44,924 nucleotides of DNA from Myxococcota bacterium (GTDB taxonomy: Bacteria > Myxococcota_C > UBA6777), in the NCBI GenBank assembly GCA_023150835.1, contig JAKLKB010000042.1, positions 1 to 44,924 on the forward strand. The letters run 5' to 3'. The notes under the pieces are model-generated. The model was not told where the DNA came from. It did no database searches and saw only the letters and a list, made by a program, of their open reading frames with translations. Positions 30,291-38,662 of the stretch are shown here, piece by piece. The stretch's first letter is position 1, and every line of letters begins with the position of its first letter. A program made the position numbers and the translations under genes.

Positions 30291-31289
30291 ATGACCGAAG
30301 ATATCGCCTTTTTTGATCTCATCCAACGTCCCCGCCGCAACCGCCGCAGCCCTGCCATCCGCAAGATGGTTCGCGAACATCGCCTCAGCCCTGATCATCT
30401 GGTACTACCGCTATTTTTGCGCGATGGAACAGATATCCAAGATCCGATCCACTCGATGCCGGGATACTTTCGACTGAGCATCGATCACATCGTGCGCGAA
30501 GCCAAAGAAGCCGTTGCGTTGGGCATTCCTGCGATCGCGCTGTTTCCACTGATCGACGATGCCAAAAAAGATCCCCGCGCCACCGAGTCGCTCAACCCAG
30601 ACGGACTTTTGCCCCGTTGTATCCGCGCTCTTAAAGATCAAGTCCCCGATATCGCCGTGATCACCGATGTGGCGATGGACCCCTACTCAAGCGACGGACA
30701 CGATGGCTACGTCGAACGTGGGCGCATCCTCAATGATGTGACCTTGGAGATCCTTGCACAAATGGCCGTAAATCAGGCCAAAGCAGGAGCCGATATCGTC
30801 GCTCCTTCTGACATGATGGACGGACGAGTGGGGGCGATCCGCAGCGCGCTTGATATCGAAGGATTCACCGATACAGGGATTCTCGCCTACTCGGCCAAGT
30901 ACGCTTCGGCCTTCTATGGGCCGTTTCGCGATGCGCTTGACTCCGCTCCGCGTGCGGGTGACAAAAAAACCTATCAGATGGATCCCGCCAACCTACGCGA
31001 AGCCCTGCGCGAAGTCCTGCTCGATATCGAAGAAGGTGCCGATATGGTCATGGTGAAACCCGCACTCGCTTATCTCGATGTGATCGCGGCGGTCCGACAG
31101 ATCGTCGATGTCCCTGTCGCCGCCTACCACGTCAGCGGTGAATTCGCCATGCTCAAAGCCGCCGCCGAACGCGGTTGGCTCAACCTCGAAGCCGCGATGA
31201 TGGAAACCACCCTCGCCATCCATCGTGCGGGCGCTTCGATCCTGCTGACTTATTTCGCTAAAGATATCGCTCGCATCCTCACCCGCTAA
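30291..31289 (+). CDS. hemB: Porphobilinogen synthase (delta-aminolevulinate dehydratase)
   Basis: 332 residues from ATG 30291, with GAGGAG about 8 bp upstream. It condenses two 5-aminolevulinate molecules to porphobilinogen in haem biosynthesis. The two Schiff-base lysines are in SAKYASAFYGPF (Lys203) and MVKPALAYLD (Lys256). The metal loop DVAMDPYSSDGHDG has Asp where zinc enzymes have Cys, so this is a cysteine-free, Mg/K-type enzyme. The usual SHGHDG reads SDGHDG here. It stands alone between the MITE and a convergent TM2 gene. Confidence 0.95.
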   Translation: MTEDIAFFDLIQRPRRNRRSPAIRKMVREHRLSPDHLVLPLFLRDGTDIQDPIHSMPGYFRLSIDHIVREAKEAVALGIPAIALFPLIDDAKKDPRATESLNPDGLLPRCIRALKDQVPDIAVITDVAMDPYSSDGHDGYVERGRILNDVTLEILAQMAVNQAKAGADIVAPSDMMDGRVGAIRSALDIEGFTDTGILAYSAKYASAFYGPFRDALDSAPRAGDKKTYQMDPANLREALREVLLDIEEGADMVMVKPALAYLDVIAAVRQIVDVPVAAYHVSGEFAMLKAAAERGWLNLEAAMMETTLAIHRAGASILLTYFAKDIARILTR

Positions 31290-31337
31290 TCCCCGCCCCA
31301 TGAGATTTTTTTCAGATCTTTTGTGAGCTCTGTCTAG

Positions 31338-31772
31338 CTACGGGCGCAGCGGCAAACCGTCCGCATCAGGGATCTCGCCCATCAAGATGCGAACGCCGTC
31401 CACAAGTCCCCATATCCCCGAGACGATCCCGAGGGTAAACACCGACAACAAGATCATCAACACACCCATCCCCGAATAACCGAGATAAAAACGGCCTGCT
31501 CCCAACCCCCCAAGAAAGATCTGCAATAGACCCGCCGCAACACGACTGCACGACGAATACGGCAAGCCTGTCATGGGATCGCGGCCATACGGAGCAGGAA
31601 GATCGCCCGCATACACCACAGGGTGATCATCCTCGTACACTTCGACCACCTCGACACGACGACCACCCCGACCTCGACGTGGACGCTCTTCGTATTCGAC
31701 TTCTTCATAACGTCCACGACCACGACCACGTCTCTCATCACGATCTGGATCAAAATCCCGATAACGCCCCAT
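31338..31772 (-). CDS. TM2-domain membrane protein with Arg/Glu-rich N-terminus
   Basis: 144 residues from ATG 31772, with a strong AAAGGAGG 6 bp upstream. The first ~65 residues are highly charged with RGRGR and EEVEYEERPRR stretches. The C-terminal ~60 residues are a TM2 domain: two membrane helices with the GGLGAGRFYLGYSGMG turn and a final GIWGLVDGVRILMG. TM2 proteins have no general known biochemical function. It lies 73 bp downstream of dps on the same strand and converges on hemB. Confidence 0.82.
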   Translation of the reverse strand: MGRYRDFDPDRDERRGRGRGRYEEVEYEERPRRGRGGRRVEVVEVYEDDHPVVYAGDLPAPYGRDPMTGLPYSSCSRVAAGLLQIFLGGLGAGRFYLGYSGMGVLMILLSVFTLGIVSGIWGLVDGVRILMGEIPDADGLPLRP

Positions 31773-31787
31773 CTTTGCCTCCTTTGT

Positions 31788-31862
31788 GTTCTTACTCGTT
31801 CGACAGCCAAAGTCTTCTTGCTCGTTCGACAGCCAAACCTTCTCGCTATTTCGACAACCAAG
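31788..31862 (-). repeat. About 26-bp tandem repeat across the dps stop codon
   Basis: Three repeats of about 25-26 bp (plus-strand core CTCGTTCGACAGCCAAA) fill the gap between dps and the TM2 gene. The third, diverged copy contains the TAG stop of dps (31846-31848). The last dps codons are therefore part of the repeat. Confidence 0.7.
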
Positions 31863-32289
31863 CGCGCAACATCCACAAGTGTACGCGCTGTTGATCACCG
31901 ATACCGTCCAACACATTCGTTGTTTTGCGATCTTTGTTTTCTTCGCTGATCTCGATCACAGCTTCCATCTGCTTGATCAACGCATCGAGATCTTCGGCCA
32001 AGTTCTGCACCATCGACCGTGACTCTGGGCGACCGATCTCTTCTTTCAACGTTGCCTTCGCCAAGATCGCCGACAGCGTTCCAAGCGGAGTCCCACCCAA
32101 CATCAAGATCCGCTCGGCCAACTCATCGACCACCAACGCCCACTCTGTATACAATTCCTCAAACTTCAGATGCAGCTCAAAGAACTTATCCCCACGCACA
32201 TTCCAATGATAATTGCGCAACTTTTGATAAAAAACGCTGGCGTTGGCCATCAAACCCACCAAAGCCTCGACAACATTTGTTTGACTCAT
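31846..32289 (-). CDS. dps: Dps-family ferritin-like DNA-protection protein
   Basis: 147 residues from ATG 32289, with AAGGA 9 bp upstream. Dps dodecamers oxidise and store iron and shield DNA during starvation or peroxide stress. The family signature is intact: NYHWNVRG with the ferroxidase His, then FEELYTEWALVVDELAERILMLGG, which carries the Asp/Glu ligands. The protein lacks the Lys-rich N-terminal tail used for DNA binding in E. coli Dps. It lies upstream of the TM2 gene; its own upstream region is the 58-bp repeat array. Confidence 0.92.
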   Translation of the reverse strand: MSQTNVVEALVGLMANASVFYQKLRNYHWNVRGDKFFELHLKFEELYTEWALVVDELAERILMLGGTPLGTLSAILAKATLKEEIGRPESRSMVQNLAEDLDALIKQMEAVIEISEENKDRKTTNVLDGIGDQQRVHLWMLRAWLSK

Positions 32290-32334
32290 GGTCTTTTTCC
32301 TTTCGCAGATGACACGGTTATCCAAGAGAAGCCA

Positions 32335-32834
32335 CGATTTGCTGTAACAGTCCTGTTCTTGGGCAGCCACAGGGGGCTGCCCCTACATCGGTCGATTTGC
32401 TGTAACAGTCCTGTTCTTGGGCAGCCACAGGGGCACTCGGACCAACTAATTCTATCCCATTGAAAAAGAAAGGGTATTGCGTCGACAAATCAATTCACAT
32501 CCCAACACATCGAAAAGCCACTCCCCTACAAGCGGGAGTTCACGAAAAAAGCTTCTGTTGCAACGAACAAGATTCGTTTAAATTGTCCAGCCTTTTTCGT
32601 GATTTGGCATTAGTTGGTCCAAGTGCCACAGGGGCTGCCCCTACATCGGTCGATTTGCTGTAACAGTCCTGTTCTTGGGCAGCCACAGGGGGCTGCCCCT
32701 ACATCGGTCGATTTGCTGTAACAGTCCTGTTCTTGGGCAGCCACAGGGGGCTGCCCCTACATCGGTCGAGAAGCCACGATTTGCTGTAACAGTCCTGTTC
32801 TTGGGCAGCCACAGGGGGCTACCCCTACATCGGT
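32335..32834 (-). repeat. 58-bp minisatellite upstream of dps, five units
   Basis: Five 58-bp units (starts 32335, 32393, 32651, 32709 and 32777; unit start CGATTTGCTGTAACAG). Each contains the hairpin core GGGCAGCCACAGGGGGCTGCCC also present in the family-1 elements. Unit 2 is split by a 192-bp insertion. A 10-bp spacer separates units 4 and 5. The array occupies the region upstream of dps. Confidence 0.9.
32434..32625. mobile_element. Family-3 MITE, 192 bp, nested in the 58-bp array
   Basis: The ends CACTCGGACCAACTAAT (32434-32450) and ATTAGTTGGTCCAAGTG (32609-32625) are inverted repeats matching at 16 of 17 positions. The flanks are a 9-bp direct repeat CCACAGGGG (32425-32433 and 32626-32634). 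Removing the element and one copy rejoins a unit of the 58-bp array with one G fewer than its siblings. The inside is AT-richer than the array and contains no supported ORF. Confidence 0.9.
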
Positions 32835-33172
32835 CGAGCACACTGTGGGCAGACACGACATTCGCTCTTGTTTGCACCAGCACAACGAACGTTTGCGTTC
32901 CCATGCGATCAACGCGGCGCAATATAATCTCTCCCCTTGCGCTGTGCAAACCCACCTCCGAAACCCCGCTCATGGCAAGGGTCTATGCGTTGCAGCACTT
33001 GGTGTGGTAGATCTGCACCCAAACCGTTCGATGACGGCCACAAACACATACACTCCACAGGCAAATACAAACACATACACTCCACAGGCAAATACAAACA
33101 CATACACTCCACAGGCAAATACAAACACATGCACTCCACAGAGTGCCACAACCCCAAAAAGGAGCCTTCGAG
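32835..33172. other. Intergenic region upstream of sqr
   Basis: 338 bp without a supported gene. The first ~200 bp are unique sequence that probably holds the sqr promoter. GG at 32980-32981 and TTGCA at 32990-32994 have the spacing of a sigma54 promoter but the rest of the consensus is poor. The last ~130 bp are the 27-bp repeat array followed by the ribosome binding site AAGGAG. Confidence 0.4.
33040..33142 (+). repeat. 27-bp tandem repeat in the sqr leader
   Basis: Three perfect 27-bp units (33040-33066, 33067-33093, 33094-33120; unit start ACAAACACATACACTCC) and a fourth diverged one lie 50-130 bp before the sqr start codon, so they are likely transcribed in its 5' leader. Confidence 0.88.
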
Positions 33173-34378
33173 ATGACCACCGCTCAGCAGTACAACATCT
33201 TGATCATCGGCGCAGGGACCGCAGGGATCGCGATGGCCGCTCGCCTTCGCAAACACTTCCCTGCTGGGCAGATCGCTTTGATCGATCCAGCAGAAAAACA
33301 CTATTATCAGCCGCTTTGGACACTTGTGGGGGCAGGCATCTGTCCGCGAGAAGAAAGCGAACGCAACACCGTCGATCTGATCCCCGATGGCGTCGAATGG
33401 CTCCGCGATGCAGTCGAATCTTTTCAACCCGAGCAAAACACCGTCACGACAAAAAAAGGCGATACCCTCGGATACAAGGTATTGATCGTCGCTCCCGGCA
33501 TCCAGATCAATTGGGGCGCGATCAAAGGACTCAAAGACACACTCGGAAAGAACGGGGTTGCCAGCAACTACGATTACAACCTCGTCCACAAAACATGGCC
33601 GATGCTCCAAGAAGTCCAATCCGGCAACGCCATCTTTACCTTCCCCAATACCTTGATCAAATGCGCGGGCGCTCCACAAAAGATCATGTGGCTCGCCGAA
33701 GAAGCCTTCCGTAAAGCCGGAAAACGCGACAAGATCAACGTCATCTACGCACCCGCGGGAGCCGCCATCTTCGGGGTTCCACGCTACGCCAAGCCCCTCA
33801 ACAAACTGGTCAAAGAACGCGATATCGAAGGCCGCTACAACCGCAACTTGATCGAGATCCGACCCGACAAAAAAGAAGCTGTCTTCGAGATCCTCAAAGA
33901 CAAGATCCCCACAGGCGATACCGAGACGCTTTCGTACAGCTTCCTCCACGTCACTCCCCCACAAAGCGCTCCTGACTTTGTCCGAAACAGCACACTCGCC
34001 GACAAAGACGGATGGGTCGACGTAGACAAACACACCCTCCAACACCACAAGTTCCCGAATATCTTTAGCCTCGGCGATGCAAGCAGCTTACCCTGCTCCA
34101 AAACGGGCGCAGCCATCCGCAAACAAGCCCACTTCCTCGAAGAAAATATCGTCGCCTTCTTTGCAAACAAGCCACTGACCGGCCACTACGACGGTTATGC
34201 GTCTTGCCCCCTTGTCACGGGATACAACAGCGTCATCCTCGCAGAGTTCGGATACGACGGAAAGATCATGGAAAGCTTTCCCTTCGAACAAGACCGCGAA
34301 CGCTTCAGTATGTACGCCCTCAAACGTTATGCCCTCCCTCCCCTCTACTGGCACGGGATGTTAAAAGGCCGCGCCTAA
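33173..34378 (+). CDS. sqr: Sulfide:quinone oxidoreductase, SQRDL-like
   Basis: 401 residues from ATG 33173, with AAGGAG 8 bp upstream. It oxidises sulfide and passes electrons to quinone at the cytoplasmic membrane. The FAD-binding GAGTAGIAMAARL is at the N-terminus; IFSLGDASSLP is the second FAD motif. The active-site cysteines are best assigned to Cys164 (IKCAGAPQK) and Cys345 (YASCPLVTGY). The CAGAPQK and CPLVTGY motifs are typical of the SQRDL (type II) branch also found in mitochondria. The C-terminal amphipathic tail suits membrane association. It converges on the sigma54 regulator gene, 58 bp away. Confidence 0.88.
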   Translation: MTTAQQYNILIIGAGTAGIAMAARLRKHFPAGQIALIDPAEKHYYQPLWTLVGAGICPREESERNTVDLIPDGVEWLRDAVESFQPEQNTVTTKKGDTLGYKVLIVAPGIQINWGAIKGLKDTLGKNGVASNYDYNLVHKTWPMLQEVQSGNAIFTFPNTLIKCAGAPQKIMWLAEEAFRKAGKRDKINVIYAPAGAAIFGVPRYAKPLNKLVKERDIEGRYNRNLIEIRPDKKEAVFEILKDKIPTGDTETLSYSFLHVTPPQSAPDFVRNSTLADKDGWVDVDKHTLQHHKFPNIFSLGDASSLPCSKTGAAIRKQAHFLEENIVAFFANKPLTGHYDGYASCPLVTGYNSVILAEFGYDGKIMESFPFEQDRERFSMYALKRYALPPLYWHGMLKGRA

Positions 34379-34436
34379 AAAAACCCCCACCATCCACCCG
34401 ACAATTCACCCGCACAACAGAGCGGATCGTTGAAGG

Positions 34437-35840
34437 CTAGAGATTGTAGCGTTTGCGTTTTCTCCACAGCGTAGCGCGACTGATCCCGAGGATCTCGGCG
34501 GTTTTGGCGACGTTTCCTTTGGCGGCGATCAAGGCCGTTCGGATGCGGTGAGGCTCCATCTCTTGAAGCGAAGAATGCCCGAGAGGAAGGGCTGTTGTGG
34601 GTTTCGGAGGATCGCGGAATTCGGGCGGCAGATCAGCCAAGATCAGTTCCGACGAGCGCCCCACAGCGAACGCATAGGCCACGACATTTTGCAGTTCTCG
34701 GACGTTTCCCGGCCACACGTGATCGAGCAACAAGCGCATCACCTCGGGCGCGATCTGCTCGATCTTTCGGGGGCCGCGCCGATTGTGCTCCTCGATAAAC
34801 CGCCACAACAACAACTCGACATCACCACGCCGCGCATGCAGCGGCGGTAAAAACAACGGCACCACACGCAAGCGATACATCAGATCCTCACGAAAACGCC
34901 CAAGACCCACCTGTTCGCGCAAAGAGCGGTGCGTCGCCGCCACGATCCGAACATCCACCGCCAAAGCCATCGTCCCACCGACAGGAACGACCTTGCGCTC
35001 TTCGAGTACCCGCAACAGCTTGGCTTGAAGATCCAAGGGCAGCTCTGCGATCTCATCAAGAAACAATGTCCCTCCGTCTGCTTGTCGAAAAAATCCCAAG
35101 CCTTCTTTGATCGCCCCCGTAAATGCGCCTTTGACATGGCCGAAAAGCTGGCTTTCCATCAAGGTCGGCGTCAGCGTTGCGCAATTCACCGCAACAAACG
35201 GCTTGTCACGTCGTGAACTTTCCAGATGTAGCGCACGCGCCACAAGCTCCTTTCCCGTCCCCGATTCTCCCCGAATCAAGACGCTCACCCCCATATCCGC
35301 GACTTGGCGGATCGTCACAAAGATGTGGTGCATCGCCGTATCGCGGCTTTGGATGCCATGAAACTCCACCACATCGAGCCTCTCCATCGCAGGAACACGT
35401 GAGGCCGCTGCTTCCGCTTCTTGTGCGGCCTGACGATCCAACACAAGCATCTCCACTCCCCCCGTCAATCGGCCCGCAAGATCAAACCACGCTTTCGCTG
35501 TCTTGCGCACATGGATCGCCTTCCCATCGGCACGGTGCATCACCAACGGGATATCCCGCATCTCGCCGATCTCTGCGATCCCACACGCCACCATACAGTT
35601 CGGACAACGCACCGTTTTTAAGCAATGATGCCCCACCGCTTCGGATGCTTGAAACCCCAACAATGCCTCTGCCGCTGGGTTCCAGTACAACACCGAACGC
35701 TCCGCATCGACCACAAAGACCGCTGTATCAGGCAACATCTCCATCGCCGCAACAAAAACATCCAAGCTGCCGTGTGCCGCAAACCATTGTGCCAATTTTT
35801 CCCGTTGAATCGAGGAAGTATCGTCTTGCTTTTTATCCAT
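34437..35840 (-). CDS. PAS-sigma54 activator with a Cys cluster
   Basis: 467 residues from ATG 35840, with AGGA about 7 bp upstream. Residues ~30-135 form a PAS domain with an added four-cysteine group (Cys73, 79, 82, 86; CLKTVRCPNCMVAC), which could bind an Fe-S cluster, haem or zinc. The AAA+ domain has Walker A GESGTGKE (191-198), GAFTGA (238-243, the sigma54 contact) and Walker B GGTLFLDE. The C-terminal Fis-type helix-turn-helix is NVAKTAEILGISRATLW. No phosphorylatable receiver is present, so the PAS domain should sense the signal directly. It is 67 bp downstream of the acylase gene, probably co-transcribed, and converges on sqr. Confidence 0.93.
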   Translation of the reverse strand: MDKKQDDTSSIQREKLAQWFAAHGSLDVFVAAMEMLPDTAVFVVDAERSVLYWNPAAEALLGFQASEAVGHHCLKTVRCPNCMVACGIAEIGEMRDIPLVMHRADGKAIHVRKTAKAWFDLAGRLTGGVEMLVLDRQAAQEAEAAASRVPAMERLDVVEFHGIQSRDTAMHHIFVTIRQVADMGVSVLIRGESGTGKELVARALHLESSRRDKPFVAVNCATLTPTLMESQLFGHVKGAFTGAIKEGLGFFRQADGGTLFLDEIAELPLDLQAKLLRVLEERKVVPVGGTMALAVDVRIVAATHRSLREQVGLGRFREDLMYRLRVVPLFLPPLHARRGDVELLLWRFIEEHNRRGPRKIEQIAPEVMRLLLDHVWPGNVRELQNVVAYAFAVGRSSELILADLPPEFRDPPKPTTALPLGHSSLQEMEPHRIRTALIAAKGNVAKTAEILGISRATLWRKRKRYNL

Positions 35841-35907
35841 GATCATCCTGCTGTGCTGCCCGTGTGATCGACATCGAAAAAGATCAGAAGCGGATGTGTG
35901 GTCGCGA

Positions 35908-38100
35908 TCACTTGGGGCGATCGGGTGGTTCGCCTTGGGGACGCCCAAACGGCAAAAAGCGGCCTTCGATCCATTCGTCGATGCCCGCCCCGTAGCCCGG
36001 GCCAAAGCGCCGTTCCGAAGCACCACCCGGCATATTGTACCAGCTTCCGTCCTGTTGCATATCCATCACCAGATGAAACGATGGCGCGCCGCGCATCGGA
36101 TGTTCGCGCAACTGCATCACACGAGTCTGAAACGGTGTGGTCGGACTGCCCGGCAAAGACACAGGGCGCTTATCCCATCCCCACCACGCAGGCGTCTGCC
36201 CTTGGGTGATCTGATTGGAAAAACCAAAACACGCAGGCAAGCTCCATGTCCCCGCATCTACGCGGGCTTTGGCTTTCGGCCACGCTTCGCGCAACCACGA
36301 CGCCATCTTCACAGCGTCCACCAGATGCGGCTTTTCGAGCGCAAACGCCTGATCGAAGTGAAACTGAAAACACAGCGTGAACGTGATATCATCAAGCAGA
36401 TGGTGCGCTTTGGGCGCTCCCACCGAGGCCGACAACACCACGCGCAAGATCTCTTGATGCAGCGCATGGAACAAGCCCATCTGCGCTCGATGGTTTGTGA
36501 TATCGGTGATCGGTTCTTGCGCCTCGGCCCACTGCACCAACGACTGAAACTCCGCATCTTCGGGCAACAGCGGCCCCCAAACTCGCATCATCCGCGCCGC
36601 GCACCGATCGACTTCATCATACGAAGCCGCCACCAACGACCGTAACGTATGTTTTTGTTGACGCCCCAAGATCTCTTCCAACCGTTCCCACCGGTAATGC
36701 GGCTCAGGAAGATTGATCCATCTTGTACCGCCCGCACCATCTCTTCGCTCATTCGCCGATATCACTACACCTTCGGGCGGATCGAACCACTGCGGCAGAT
36801 CGCTTTTGTCTAGCGGCAAGACTTCCCGCGTCTCGATATCCCAACCTTGCCTTGGATACGCGCCCGTCCATCCCGCAGGGCGCTGATCCACCGAACCTGA
36901 CTTGATCAAGCCGATCTTTCCGCCACGATCCGCCATCACGCACCACACCGACAACATCTGACCTTTGCGATGGATCGCCATCCCTTCTTCCACACTTCGA
37001 CAATCCATCATCTCCATGATCACGGCCACATCCAGCGCCGTTCTCTCTCGCATCCCCGCCCAGCGCAAACACGGATAATCCCCCTCCACCCAAGGATCGC
37101 CCAACAACGTGCCGTAGGCATGTTCATAAAACACCCATGTCTCGGCCTTTTTCCCTTTGATCCTCACCACCTCTTCACGCCGCAGCGCGAACTCACACCA
37201 CGTCCCACTCGCAAGATAACGCCCTTCCTTGCAGCGCTCGATCAACATATCGATGTTGTCGCCGTGAGCGTTGGTATAACTCCAACCCACCTGATCGTTT
37301 CGGCCTCCGCTCAAAAACGGCAGACCCGGGATACCCATCCCCTGATAAAATCTCCCATCTTCCGCCGTTTCGACATGCAGCGCATACAACAACGGCGGCA
37401 ACTGCCCTGTTTCCATGTGAAACTCGCCCATCAATAGGGCATGACCGCTCTCCGAACGCCCCGCCGAAACAGCAAACGCATTCGATCCTCCCAACCCCAA
37501 CGGAATCAAGATATTGTCCAGTTCCAACACCTTGACACGTCGCAACATCGCTTCGTCGATCCCCTCCACGCTGTCCCCAAGCAAGATCTCCAACAATCCG
37601 CGCTCCGCCCCCCCATGCACCAACTCCAACACCAACGCTTCCGCAAGATGTTGCACCGTCCCCAACGCCATGTACCCCGTGAATCGGTACATCCGCAACA
37701 CATCAAGCGCTGTATACGCACGCCGCTTCAGCCCCAACAACCGCAAGCTCCAAGGCCAACCCCGCGCCTTTGCCCCTGCCGCCACCCCCGCGCAGTACGC
37801 ATCAAAGATATCTTTCGCCCACCCCTCCAACTCTTCCCACGTCTCTTGCAGACGCGCCGAAAAATCCAACGAGCGCACACACCGATCCACCAACCGCGCA
37901 AAGGGTACATCCCCCAATATCTCCATCAATCGGCCTTCGGACGCCATCCGATTCAACTCGATCTGCACCAAACGATCATACGCATGCAAATAACCCCTCG
38001 CATACGCCGATTGCAACTGATCTCGCGCTCGGATCGACGGTGTCCCCCAAGCATCCCTCGTAAAAACAATTGTGCCGCCTTGATGTGCGATCTCTTCCAT
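35908..38100 (-). CDS. Penicillin acylase-family N-terminal nucleophile hydrolase without signal peptide
   Basis: 730 residues from ATG 38100 (GGAGG about 10 bp upstream). The family cleaves amide bonds such as those of beta-lactam side chains or acyl-homoserine lactones, after self-cleavage at Gly-Ser. The processing site and nucleophile are GLGGSNAFAVS with Ser206 at the new N-terminus. The oxyanion Asn is likely in VVISANERRDG. The N-terminal alpha-subunit region has TRDAWGTPSIRARD, as in the family. No signal peptide is visible (MEEIAHQGG), while most studied members are periplasmic, so this one may be cytoplasmic. Its substrate is unknown. It is 67 bp from the regulator on the same strand. 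Confidence 0.85.
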   Translation of the reverse strand: MEEIAHQGGTIVFTRDAWGTPSIRARDQLQSAYARGYLHAYDRLVQIELNRMASEGRLMEILGDVPFARLVDRCVRSLDFSARLQETWEELEGWAKDIFDAYCAGVAAGAKARGWPWSLRLLGLKRRAYTALDVLRMYRFTGYMALGTVQHLAEALVLELVHGGAERGLLEILLGDSVEGIDEAMLRRVKVLELDNILIPLGLGGSNAFAVSAGRSESGHALLMGEFHMETGQLPPLLYALHVETAEDGRFYQGMGIPGLPFLSGGRNDQVGWSYTNAHGDNIDMLIERCKEGRYLASGTWCEFALRREEVVRIKGKKAETWVFYEHAYGTLLGDPWVEGDYPCLRWAGMRERTALDVAVIMEMMDCRSVEEGMAIHRKGQMLSVWCVMADRGGKIGLIKSGSVDQRPAGWTGAYPRQGWDIETREVLPLDKSDLPQWFDPPEGVVISANERRDGAGGTRWINLPEPHYRWERLEEILGRQQKHTLRSLVAASYDEVDRCAARMMRVWGPLLPEDAEFQSLVQWAEAQEPITDITNHRAQMGLFHALHQEILRVVLSASVGAPKAHHLLDDITFTLCFQFHFDQAFALEKPHLVDAVKMASWLREAWPKAKARVDAGTWSLPACFGFSNQITQGQTPAWWGWDKRPVSLPGSPTTPFQTRVMQLREHPMRGAPSFHLVMDMQQDGSWYNMPGGASERRFGPGYGAGIDEWIEGRFLPFGRPQGEPPDRPK

Positions 38101-38166
38101 CTATCCGTATCCTCCACCTTCTTTTGTTCGGAGTGACGCAACTGGCAACAAAAGCCTGTGTTCACG

Positions 38167-38270
38167 GCATTTCAAGCGGCAGTGTTGCCTGATTGAAAAA
38201 CGTCTGATCGCTCCGCCAACGCGGGGTCAAGGGGACAAAGCTCCCTTGCGGGGCGTGGGGTAGCACCCCA
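38167..38270 (+). repeat. Dispersed hairpin repeat, copy 2
   Basis: Plus-strand copy of the repeat also found at about 20420-20506. It contains AAGCGGCAG, TGAAAAACGTCT, GCGGGGTCAAGGGG, then CTCCCTTG, and adds an inverted pair GTGGGGT/ACCCCAC. It lies upstream of the leftward acylase gene. Confidence 0.6.
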
Positions 38271-38305
38271 CAAAACCCAACCGTGCCGCTCCTCTCTTCT
38301 GTTGC

Positions 38306-38434
38306 TCAGAAAAATCCATAGCGCAACCCCAACGATGCAAACAAGCGCCCGGGCTGATTGCGCCCCATCTGTGAGACAAATACCCCTGAATCGACAAGAA
38401 CTTGCAGCGTCCAATGTGGCTCGAACGACCACGC
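38306..38434 (-). pseudogene. Fragment: copy of the 3' end of the porin-like gene
   Basis: The block 38293-38434 matches 42548-42689 with three mismatches in 142 bp. Read on the minus strand it encodes the last ~42 residues of the porin-like protein (AWSFEPHWTLQVL to GLRYGFF) with an intact stop at 38306-38308. Upstream of 38434 similarity stops at once. It is a recent partial duplication with no start of its own. Confidence 0.85.
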
Positions 38435-38538
38435 ACAGCGGTGTGCTCGTGTTGATGTCGATTTGTGCGAGGCCGCTCCGCAAATCGTCCGCCCCCTCGT
38501 CTTTACTCTCCTTCTTCCTGTCTTTCTAGCTAAAAAAG
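38435..38538. other. Remainder of the divergent acylase / lipoprotein spacer
   Basis: Together with the hairpin repeat, the pseudogene fragment and the two terminator-like hairpins, this completes the 562-bp gap 38101-38662. This part is unique sequence with no supported gene. Confidence 0.35.
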
Positions 38539-38584
38539 AAGCAGATAAGAAAAAAGATCAAGAGATCTTTTTTCTTATCTGCTT
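38539..38584. terminator. Perfect 21-bp hairpin upstream of the exported-protein cassette
   Basis: Arms 38539-38559 and 38564-38584 are exact reverse complements, separated by AAGA. The stem includes a run of A/T (AAAAAAGATC / GATCTTTTTT), so it ends in T6 from either direction. It lies 5' of the rightward cassette rather than 3' of a gene on that strand. Confidence 0.55.
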
Positions 38585-38593
38585 TACGTACGG

Positions 38594-38631
38594 ATCGTAC
38601 TTCTAAGAATTTTTAGAAGTACGATTTTTTT
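38594..38631 (+). terminator. Second terminator-like hairpin before the lipoprotein gene
   Basis: A 13-bp stem (ATCGTACTTCTAA and its complement, arms 38594-38606 and 38613-38625) with a 6-nt loop is followed by seven T on the plus strand, the form of an intrinsic terminator. The lipoprotein start codon is only 31 bp further. It may be an attenuator or insulate the cassette. Confidence 0.55.
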
Positions 38632-38662
38632 GTACCTAAGCCAAACAAAAAAGGAGAAGCAG

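Noticed and set aside
32978-32994. Sigma54 promoter upstream of sqr
   Set aside because: Only GG and TTGCA fit; the TGGCAC part of the -24 element is absent. It is mentioned as a weak possibility but not listed as a feature.
38172-38483. Small minus-strand gene upstream of the exported cassette
   Set aside because: Most of it is an out-of-frame reading of the duplicated porin 3' end and the dispersed repeat.
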